Shown: piece after piece, positions 1 through 5,916 of the stretch
Numbering within the stretch: position 1 is the stretch's first letter
Layout: each line of letters starts with the position of its first letter
DNA from: Verrucomicrobiota bacterium
GTDB lineage: Bacteria; Verrucomicrobiota; Verrucomicrobiia; Limisphaerales; AV2
NCBI GenBank assembly: GCA_003219345.1
Contig: QHOP01000366.1
Span: 1 to 18,538, forward strand
Reading direction: 5' to 3'
Length of the DNA stretch: 18,538 nt
Notes under the pieces: model-generated
The model's database searches: none
Seen by the model: only the letters and a program-made list of their open reading frames with translations
Told to the model about the DNA's origin: nothing
Made by a program: the position numbers and the translations under genes

Positions 1-1
1 G

Positions 2-1072
2 ATCACGGCCTTTAATTTCCCGGTGGCGGTCTGGGCCTGGAATTGCGCGCTGGCAGTCGTGTGCGGTGACGCCGTGGTGTGGAAGCCAGCGAACAAGACG
101 CCGCTGACGGCGCTGGCTGTGACGCGTCTGGCGGAACAGGCCTGTCGCCGGATGGAAGTGGATCCGGCGATCTTTACGTTGACGATCGGCTCCAGTGACA
201 CCGTGGGCGAGCGGATGATTGCCGACGCGCGTCTCCCGTTGATCTCGGCGACGGGCTCCTGCAAAATGGGACACCGCGTGGCCGAGACCGTCCACCGCCG
301 ATTGGGTCGCACGATCAAGGAGTTGGGCGGTAACAACGCCGTGATCGTCACGCCGAGCGCCAATCTGGAACTGGCGCTGCGGGCAATTTTTTTTGGAGCA
401 ATCGGCACCGCGGGACAGCGTTGCACTTCAACCCGACGCGTGATTGTTCACGAATCCGTTCAGGAAGCTCTCACCGGACGGCTCATCACCGCCTACAATT
501 CCGTGCGCATCGGCAACCCGTTGGAAGCCGGTACGCTGATGGGGCCGCTGATCAACCGGCAGGCGGTCGAAACCATGCAGCAGGCCATGGTGATTCTCGA
601 ACGTCAGGGCGGCAAAATCCTTTTCGGCGGCGGGCGTTTAAACGGGAGCAACTATCCCGGCGGCGGCTACGTGACACCATGCCTGGCGTCGGCGCAAAAC
701 GATTTTCCTGTCGTTCAGGAGGAAACCTTTGCCCCTCTGCTCTATCTGATAGCTTACCGGGAGTTCGACGAAGCCTTGAGGTTGAACAACGCGGTTCGAC
801 AGGGGCTGACCTCGGCCATTTTCACAAGTGAGCTGCTTGAGGCCGAGGAATTCCTCGGCGCGCAGGGCAGTGATTGCGGCATCGCCAACGTCAACTGCGG
901 CACCAGCGGCGCCGAAATTGGCGGCGCGTTTGGCGGCGAGAAGGAAAGCGGGGGCGGACGCGAAAGCGGGAGCGATGCGTGGAAGAACTACATGCGCCGC
1001 CAGACCAACACCATTAATTATTCAAACGACCTGCCGCTCGCGCAGGGCATCCACTTTGGAGACAATCTATGA
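2..1072 (+). CDS. amaB: ALDH7-family aldehyde dehydrogenase (alpha-aminoadipic semialdehyde dehydrogenase type), N-terminus cut off by window edge
   Basis: Open from the first bases of the window, so the start lies outside; 356 residues are visible of about 500-510 usual for the family. The catalytic cysteine sits in GQRCTSTRR (Cys codon 422-424) and the general-base glutamate in KELGGNNAVIV (Glu codon 320-322). The C-terminal stretch with SGAEIGGAFGGEKESGGG followed by RESGSDAWKNYMRR is characteristic of ALDH7 (antiquitin/AmaB) rather than of betaine or succinic semialdehyde dehydrogenases. Family members oxidise alpha-aminoadipic semialdehyde (in equilibrium with piperideine-6-carboxylate) to 2-aminoadipate with NAD(P)+ in lysine breakdown; the cytoplasm is expected. 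The stop codon overlaps the next start (ATGA at 1069-1072), which indicates an operon with translational coupling. The family call is firm; the substrate is inferred from the family. Confidence 0.9.
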   Translation: MTAFNFPVAVWAWNCALAVVCGDAVVWKPANKTPLTALAVTRLAEQACRRMEVDPAIFTLTIGSSDTVGERMIADARLPLISATGSCKMGHRVAETVHRRLGRTIKELGGNNAVIVTPSANLELALRAIFFGAIGTAGQRCTSTRRVIVHESVQEALTGRLITAYNSVRIGNPLEAGTLMGPLINRQAVETMQQAMVILERQGGKILFGGGRLNGSNYPGGGYVTPCLASAQNDFPVVQEETFAPLLYLIAYREFDEALRLNNAVRQGLTSAIFTSELLEAEEFLGAQGSDCGIANVNCGTSGAEIGGAFGGEKESGGGRESGSDAWKNYMRRQTNTINYSNDLPLAQGIHFGDNL

Positions 1073-2423
1073 ACACGATTGCAAACTCGCATCTGAAGGT
1101 GTCTGAATCACCCGCCACCGCGCGGCGGGAAAAACGATTTGACTGGCCCGTTTGTTACGATACGGAACGGCTTTTGTTGGGTCACCTCGAGGCCTTCCTG
1201 GCCCGCAATCGCTTCGCGAGGCAGCTCGCGGAGCGGATGCGGACGGAAACGGGGACCCTGCTGTTTGACTGGATCGATTACCTCGTGTTTCCAGAGCGGG
1301 AGGAGAGCGCGTTGCGAAAAGCCGGGTTTGTTGAAGATCCCCTCGGCGAAACCGCCGGAAGCGAGTCAGCTCTGCATCATCCCGAAGCGATGCTGCCGCG
1401 TGTGCTCGTTGGCCGGAAGAACGCCGATTTAACCGCTAGGGTTGCAATCCATCCGGAAAGTCTCTGCGATTTTATGGCCGCGCACGGTTTGAGCGGCGAA
1501 CCTGAAGGCGAGCCACTCTCGCGCTTCCGTCGTCTCCTCGTGTCGGAGGACAAGGGAACGCGGTTCGAAGCGGTGGAGCGTCATGGTTATCGCGGCTTTG
1601 TGGCGGCCAAACCTCGGGCCGGTCAGGGGGAGGCATTTTTGAAGGCGCGCGAGCTTTGGCACACCCGTCCGCGGGTTTTCTCGGAGGATGTTGAAGGATA
1701 CTCGAACGCACACGCCATGCTGGATCGAATTATTGGAATGGTTGGGAGTTCCAGAAACAGCGGCAGGATCGCCTTGGCCTCGGCTGGGGGAATCACGATC
1801 ATCACACGTTTCGCAGTTCGCGCGAGCGTTTCCTGGATTTGATGCGGGTGATGGAGAAACTCGGCTTCGAGCGACGGGAGCGTTTCTACGCCGGGGCGCA
1901 GGCGGGCTGGGGCGCGCAGATTCTGGAGCAGCCGGTGGAAGGGATCGTCGTGTTTGCCGATGTCGATTTACTGCCGGAAGAAACAGAGATCGATTTTTCG
2001 CGCGCGCCGTTGCCGCCCACGCCGCGCCTGGGGACGATCGGGCTTTGGGTTGGACTGCACGGGGAGAGTTTTCTGGAAGCCGGGATGCACCACCTCGAAG
2101 CGCGGTTTGATTTTCCCCTGGTGCGCGAACAACTCAGGGGACTGTGCATTAACGGAATGCCGCCTTTCTCTGACTTCGAGTTTCTCAAGCAGGCGTTTAC
2201 CGAAGGCGAGCGTTGGCCGGTGCGCCGGGAACGCGCCGAGAAACTGCTGCGCGGCGGGTTGATTACTGAAGCGCAGTTCCAGGAGTTTGTGAGCGAAAAA
2301 GCGATTGGCAGTCACCTGGAAACGCTGCAGCGCCGCGGCGGTTTCAAGGGCTTTAACCAAAAGTCCGTGAGCGCCATCATCGCTGCCACTGACCCGCGCA
2401 CGCAATCCGTCAGTCATGCCTGA
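1069..2423 (+). pseudogene. VOC/DUF1338-like putative metalloenzyme, broken by a frameshift
   Basis: Two open frames appear to be one protein of about 450 residues. Frame A runs from ATG 1069 to TGA 1840-1842, with a good GGAGA Shine-Dalgarno at 1058-1062. Frame B is open from 1695 to TGA 2421-2423. Frame B upstream of its nominal TTG start at 1839 encodes QDRLGLGWGNHDHHTFRSSR, which looks like conserved coding sequence. The switch is therefore upstream, around 1725-1770, and needs a net -1 shift. A paired-domain VOC fold is suggested by FDWIDYLVF near the N-terminus and the His-rich NHDHHTFRSS with a later AGWGAQILEQP. HglS-type DUF1338 enzymes convert 2-oxoadipate to 2-hydroxyglutarate in lysine catabolism, which would suit the ALDH7 neighbour, but similarity to HglS is only general. 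The cause may be a true mutation or an assembly error. The gene overlaps the thiolase start by 8 nt. Confidence 0.6.
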
Positions 2424-3651
2424 GCCCGTTTACGTCATTGGCGCCGGACGCACCGACTTCAAGCGCAATTTCAAGAAGGAGGGCAGGTCCATCCGCCACA
2501 TCATCGTGGAAGCCGCGCGCGCCGCCGTCGCAAACGCAGGCATTGACGCAGGCGACCTCCAGGCCGGCGTGGTCGGCAATTTTGCCAGCGGACTCTTTAC
2601 CCGACAACTGCATTTGGGAGCGTTCCTGAATGAGATTGATGACCGACTCCGCGGCATTCCTGCGTTGCATGTCGAAGCGGCCTGTGCTTCCGGCGGGGTG
2701 GCCGTGCTCATCGCCGCCCAGCAAATCATGGGCGGCTTACACGACGTCGTTCTGGTCGTGGGCGCCGAACAACAGAAGACAATGCCACCCGCTGAAGGCG
2801 CCGATGTGCTGGCGGCGGCGGGCGATTATCACGCGGAAACACCGCACTACGGCGAATTCATGTTCCCCAAGCTGTTCGCCCGGATCGCGCAGATCTACAT
2901 GGAACGCTACGGGTTGACGGAAAGACAACTCGCTCAAGTCGCCTTTAAAAACCACGCCCATGCCCGGCTCAATTCCCTCGCCCAAATGCGCGACTCCACG
3001 CTGACGGTGAACGATGCCTGCACCGTATCGGAAGCGAACCCGCGGTTCGCTCCCCCGCTCAAGGTCACCGATTGTTCCCAGATTACCGACGGCGGCGCGG
3101 CGGTCATATTGTGCTCGGCTCGATTTCTGAACACTTTGTCGCGACGTCCCGTGGTCCGCCTGCTCGGCTACGGTCACACGACGGACTATCTGCCGCTGGA
3201 GAAAAAGGATATCCCGGATTTTTCAATTGCCCGCAAAGCGGCGGCTCAGGCGTATGCGATGGCGGGGTTGAAGCCGCGCGACATTCAGGCGGCCGAAGTT
3301 CACGATTGTTTTTCCATCTCGGAAATTGTGGCCTATGAAATCCTCGGCTTCGCCGAACGCGGGTGTGCCGCCAAACTGCTGGAGAGTGGCGCCACGGCGC
3401 TCCCGTCCGTGCGCTCACAATTTGCTCCCAACCAACCGCCGTTCGCGCCGCCCGTGAATCCGGGAGGCGGACTGATGGGTGACGGCCATCCGGTCGGCGC
3501 GACTGGTGTCCGTCAGGTGGTGGAGGCTTATGTCCATCTCACCGGCTCGGCTGGTGAGCGTCAGGTCGAAGGCATCAAACGGTACCTCACTTTCAACATG
3601 GGTGGTAGCGTGACGACCAGCGTGGTGATGATTTGGCACAGGGAAAAATGA
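2416..3651 (+). CDS. Thiolase-like acyl-CoA acetyltransferase (SCP-x / acetyl-CoA acetyltransferase type)
   Basis: 411 residues, a normal length for the family. The nucleophilic cysteine is Cys90 in EAACASGG. A His in HDCFSISE (about residue 296) and His358 in GDGHPVGATG complete the active-site motifs. The HDCF form is typical of SCP-x-like thiolases rather than classical biosynthetic PhaA/AtoB enzymes. It probably cleaves or forms a beta-ketoacyl-CoA bond in the cytoplasm. ATG 2416 overlaps the end of the preceding gene by 8 nt and no clear Shine-Dalgarno is visible, so translation is probably coupled. As the last gene of the ALDH7 operon it could handle the acetoacetyl-CoA or other ketoacyl-CoA end of a degradation route; this is inference. 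Subfamily substrate cannot be read from the sequence. Confidence 0.85.
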   Translation: MPEPVYVIGAGRTDFKRNFKKEGRSIRHIIVEAARAAVANAGIDAGDLQAGVVGNFASGLFTRQLHLGAFLNEIDDRLRGIPALHVEAACASGGVAVLIAAQQIMGGLHDVVLVVGAEQQKTMPPAEGADVLAAAGDYHAETPHYGEFMFPKLFARIAQIYMERYGLTERQLAQVAFKNHAHARLNSLAQMRDSTLTVNDACTVSEANPRFAPPLKVTDCSQITDGGAAVILCSARFLNTLSRRPVVRLLGYGHTTDYLPLEKKDIPDFSIARKAAAQAYAMAGLKPRDIQAAEVHDCFSISEIVAYEILGFAERGCAAKLLESGATALPSVRSQFAPNQPPFAPPVNPGGGLMGDGHPVGATGVRQVVEAYVHLTGSAGERQVEGIKRYLTFNMGGSVTTSVVMIWHREK

Positions 3652-3735
3652 TCTGGAATGGGAACCCGGCCCCTTGAACCGGTAAAGTCCTCATCGGCCG
3701 TTGAAACCCCTGAGCCGAGGGAAAACATCGAACGT

Positions 3736-3801
3736 CCAACATCGAACATCGAACGCCGAAGTGAGCGAGGATTCGCGCTGCCATTCGATGTTCGAGGTTG
3801 G
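3736..3801. repeat. Inverted repeat of the GAACATCGAAC type
   Basis: The left arm 3736-3754 and right arm 3783-3801 are inverted copies matching at about 17 of 19 positions, with a 28-nt loop. The left arm is extended upstream by further partial tandem copies of ATCGAAC from about 3726. Similar strings recur between genes in large verrucomicrobial genomes, by recollection only. It lies just downstream of the thiolase gene and could fold as a transcript 3'-end hairpin. Confidence 0.7.
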
Positions 3802-3877
3802 ATGGGTTGAAGGGGTGAGCGAGTTGGTTCATGGAAAGCGAACACCTCCAAAAATTGGACGTGAGTTGGGGCCATGA

Positions 3878-3962
3878 ACCCACCCCCAACCCCTCCGGAG
3901 GAGGGGAGTCAATGTCGGGCACGCTTGCCGAGTTCCCCTCCTGGGAGGGGTCAGGGGTGGGT
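3878..3962. repeat. REP/MITE-like palindromic insert, copy 1
   Basis: The arms are 3878-3906 and 3934-3962, about 29 nt each, C-rich then G-rich, and nearly perfect inverted copies with two dinucleotide mismatches. They enclose a loop of about 27 nt carrying GTCGGGCACGCTTGCCGAG. A close second copy follows at about 4013-4105. No transposase or target-site duplication is visible. Confidence 0.75.
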
Positions 3963-4012
3963 CGGTTCATGGGTAGCCCTCCTTCGTTTTTCCGCATGCG
4001 TTGAGACCATGA

Positions 4013-4105
4013 ACCATCCCCTCCACCCCCAACCCCTCCGGAGGAGGGGAGCCAATATCGGGCACGCTTGCCGAGTTCCCCTCCTGGGAGAGGCCAGGGG
4101 TGGTC
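4013..4105. repeat. REP/MITE-like palindromic insert, copy 2
   Basis: Nearly the same sequence as the insert at 3878-3962, including the ACCCCTCCGGAGGAGGGGAG arm, the GGGCACGCTTGCCGAG loop and the right arm. It differs by a few substitutions and a short extra CCCCTCC segment at the left end. It occupies the same place relative to the flanking CCATGAACC and GGTTCATGG. Confidence 0.75.
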
Positions 4106-4160
4106 GGTTCATGGGTAGCCTCCACGACTTTTCTGTCGCGCATTGGGACCATGAACCGCT

Positions 4161-4204
4161 GCGCCTCACAGAGGCGCGGTCCGGACCGCGGGTCTGCGAC
4201 CCGC
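4161..4204. repeat. Three back-to-back perfect palindromes (third insert)
   Basis: GCGCCTC 4161-4167 pairs with GAGGCGC 4171-4177 around a 3-nt loop. CGCGGTCCGGACCGCG at 4175-4190 is a perfect 16-bp palindrome. GCGGGTC 4188-4194 pairs with GACCCGC 4198-4204 around TGC. The sequence is unrelated to the other two inserts but sits in the same position between CCATGAACC and GGTTCATGG. Confidence 0.75.
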
Positions 4205-4320
4205 AGCCTGCTCGGTTCATGGGAAGCCGAAACACGCCACAGTCAGAACTTGACGCCTTTCACAATGAATCCCTTACCGCCCACACGCGAATGTTCATTT
4301 CGGGGAAATCTCTCGCCGAG

Positions 4321-5073
4321 CTACATGTAGAACCCGCCGTTGACGTGGATCACCTGCCCGGTGATGTAGCGGGCCAGCGGCGAGCAGAGAAAGAGCACCG
4401 CCGACACGACATCTTCCACCTGTCCGATCCGTCCGAGGGGAATCTGTGTGAGAAACTGCTGGGTCACGGCTTCCGGCATGCTGCGGGTCATTTCGGTGTC
4501 GATGAATCCGGGCGCGACGGCGTTGACCGTGATCTGCTGTTTGGCCAGTTCGCGGGCCGCGACCTTGGTCAGCGCGATAAGGCCCGCCTTGCTCGAAGCG
4601 TAGTTGGCCTGCCCAAACAAGCCCAGTTGGCCGCTCACCGAGGAGAGGTTCACAATCCGTCCCCCCGAACGCAGGATGGGAATGGCATGTTGGATGCAGT
4701 TGAAGGCCCCGGTGAGATTCACCCGCAGGACACTTTCCCATTCTTTGAGCGTCATCTTCCTGATGGTGCGGTCCTGGAGGATGCCGGCGTTATTAACCAG
4801 AATATCGAGCCCGCCAAAATCCGTTTTGATCTGCTCCATCCTGACGCGGACCTGCTCCGCGTCTCCCACATCACATTGAACCACTCGCGCGCCGGGAAGA
4901 GCCGACGCCACGCGCTCCGCAGCCGCCTGGTTCCTTCCCTCGGCATCCTCGAGGTAATTCACCACGCAGCGCGCCCCGAGCCGGCCCAAAGCCGTAACGA
5001 TCCCCGCTCCGATACCACCCGAGCTGCCGGTGACCAACGCTGCCTTTCCGGAAAAATCGACTGCATCATTCAC
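4321..5073 (-). CDS. fabG: 3-oxoacyl-[acyl-carrier-protein] reductase-like short-chain dehydrogenase
   Basis: 250 residues, the standard length for classical SDR enzymes. It shows the Rossmann glycine motif TGSSGGIG near residue 16, the NNAG motif, the catalytic Ser in NLSSVSG, the YASSK Tyr/Lys pair and the PGFIDTEM segment. FabG reduces 3-oxoacyl-ACP with NADPH in fatty-acid synthesis; a PhaB-like acetoacetyl-CoA reductase or another FabG paralogue is equally possible because it is not next to acpP or fabF. The start is GTG 5073; the overlapping ATG is out of frame, and a GAGG lies very close upstream. The gene follows the coiled-coil gene on the same strand with a gap of only 5-21 nt, so they are probably co-transcribed. 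Confidence 0.85.
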   Translation of the reverse strand: MNDAVDFSGKAALVTGSSGGIGAGIVTALGRLGARCVVNYLEDAEGRNQAAAERVASALPGARVVQCDVGDAEQVRVRMEQIKTDFGGLDILVNNAGILQDRTIRKMTLKEWESVLRVNLTGAFNCIQHAIPILRSGGRIVNLSSVSGQLGLFGQANYASSKAGLIALTKVAARELAKQQITVNAVAPGFIDTEMTRSMPEAVTQQFLTQIPLGRIGQVEDVVSAVLFLCSPLARYITGQVIHVNGGFYM

Positions 5074-5094
5074 CGCCTCTATAATACCATCTCT

Positions 5095-5487
5095 TTAATC
5101 CGTTCCCGAATCTGCTCTTGAATCGGATCCAAATCCGCCAGCTTGAGAGGTTCTGATTACCGCAATTTCAGCCTGTAATCCGGCTATAATTGACTGAAGG
5201 TCAGTGATCTGCTGCGCATGGGATTCCTTGAGTGCCTCCATTTCCTGCGCCAGAGCGTGTTGCGTTTCTCTCAGCTTGAGTTGCAACTCCGCATTCTCCG
5301 TTACGATACGAACCAGCTCCTGCTGCCGTTCAAGCACTCTTTGTTCCGCGGAAAAGTAACCCGTTTGAATCGCTTGATAGTTCGACTGCACCTGGTGCAC
5401 CAGTGCCGCTGTTTTTCCATCCTTGATTCGCTCGGCCAATTCTGTGAGCAGCTTGGAAATCGCAAGAAAAGCATCTACCGGCGTCAT
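5095..5487 (-). CDS. Small coiled-coil protein of unknown function, with a possible C-terminal frameshift
   Basis: 130 residues as read, from ATG 5487. Not recognised. Residues about 40-110 are rich in Glu, Gln, Leu and Ala with heptad-like spacing (LERQQELVRIVTENAELQLKL), so a long alpha-helical coiled coil is likely. There is no signal peptide or membrane segment. The last 16 residues (SQAGGFGSDSRADSGTD) are low-complexity. A +1 shift near 5150-5160 would replace them with EPLKLADLDPIQEQIRERI and a short tail ending at TAG 5079-5081, which continues the helical character and brings the stop to 5 nt before fabG. The gene may therefore be frameshifted at its end by mutation or read error. It lies between tRNA-Ala and fabG on the same strand. 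Confidence 0.6.
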   Translation of the reverse strand: MTPVDAFLAISKLLTELAERIKDGKTAALVHQVQSNYQAIQTGYFSAEQRVLERQQELVRIVTENAELQLKLRETQHALAQEMEALKESHAQQITDLQSIIAGLQAEIAVIRTSQAGGFGSDSRADSGTD

Positions 5488-5507
5488 ATATTTTCAAAAT
5501 CGCCAGA

Positions 5508-5531
5508 CCATAGTGTTATGCAGAACACTGG
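5508..5531 (-). terminator. Possible hairpin between tRNA-Ala and the coiled-coil gene
   Basis: AGTGTT 5512-5517 pairs with AACACT 5524-5529 around a 6-nt loop. The outer CC and GG extend the stem across a 2-nt bulge. On the - strand it lies 61 nt after the tRNA 3' end and is followed by a modest T-rich stretch near 5492-5496. It may stop tRNA transcription or only structure the leader of the next gene. Confidence 0.3.
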
Positions 5532-5591
5532 CTCAAGGATCATAACCGGCTCGGCCATGTCTGCGCTTCTTTTTCTGAACAATCTTCGGAA

Positions 5592-5667
5592 TGGTGGAGC
5601 CGAGGGGATTCGAACCCCTGACCCCCACAATGCCATTGTGGTGCTCTACCAACTGAGCTACGACCCC
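5592..5667 (-). tRNA. tRNA-Ala, anticodon GGC
   Basis: The 76-nt cloverleaf is complete, read on the - strand. The acceptor stem is GGGGTCG paired with CGGCTCC, and it contains the G3:U70 wobble that is the identity element of alanine tRNAs. The D arm is GCTC/GAGC. The anticodon stem is CCACA/TGTGG with loop ATGGCAT, giving anticodon GGC, which decodes GCC and GCU. The T arm is AGGGG/CCCCT with loop TTCGAAT. The CCA end is encoded in the DNA (plus-strand TGG at 5592-5594). It stands alone and is not in an rRNA operon within the window. Confidence 0.97.
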
Positions 5668-5682
5668 AACCCAAGCGCGTGC

Positions 5683-5710
5683 AATCTAGTAAGCTGGTCC
5701 GCGTTGTCAA
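5683..5710 (-). promoter_or_regulatory. Sigma-70-type promoter for tRNA-Ala
   Basis: Read on the - strand, a perfect -35 box TTGACA (5705-5710) is separated by 16 nt from TAGATT (5683-5688), a 4/6 match to the -10 box. The -10 box ends 15 nt before the tRNA 5' end, which is the right distance for a short leader. Confidence 0.6.
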
Positions 5711-5916
5711 AACATTTTGCCGGACGCCAACCGCGCGCGCCGCTTGTTCAGAAAACTTATTCCAAGCCCAGAATCCTCAGGAATCTGAACCGCCTCGCAA
5801 TCGCGCTTCAGCTCCACTGAAATCAAATTGCGCATTGGAGCAGTCTAGTCGAAAACGCTCATCGGGAAAGCAGGAAAAAGTTTTCACGCTTGAGGAATTT
5901 TAACCTAAATTCGCTC

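Larger units (their letters stand above)
3826..4270. repeat. Regularly spaced GGTTCATGG...CCATGAACC repeat series with palindromic inserts
   Basis: The 9-mer GGTTCATGG occurs at 3826-3834, 3964-3972, 4106-4114 and 4214-4222; its reverse complement CCATGAACC occurs at 3872-3880, 4007-4015 and 4149-4157. Each GGTTCATGG is followed after 37, 34 and 34 nt by CCATGAACC. The intervening text is alike: it begins (A/G)(A/T)AGC and ends (A/G)TTG(A/G)G(A/G). This gives a 52-55-nt repeat present three times plus a degenerate fourth copy ending near 4270. Between copies sit inserts of 83, 90 and 56 nt. No protein-coding content is convincing. This series and the inverted repeat at 3736-3801 fill most of the 669-nt gene-free region 3652-4320; nothing was recognised in 4271-4320. 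Confidence 0.8.

Noticed and set aside
3826..4270. CRISPR array
   Set aside because: There are only three to four repeats, the inserts are palindromic and two of them are near-identical, and no cas genes are present.
3874..5121. 415-codon open frame on the + strand
   Set aside because: It runs through the intergenic repeats and then antisense to fabG; its translation begins with repeat-derived Pro-rich sequence and has no family features.
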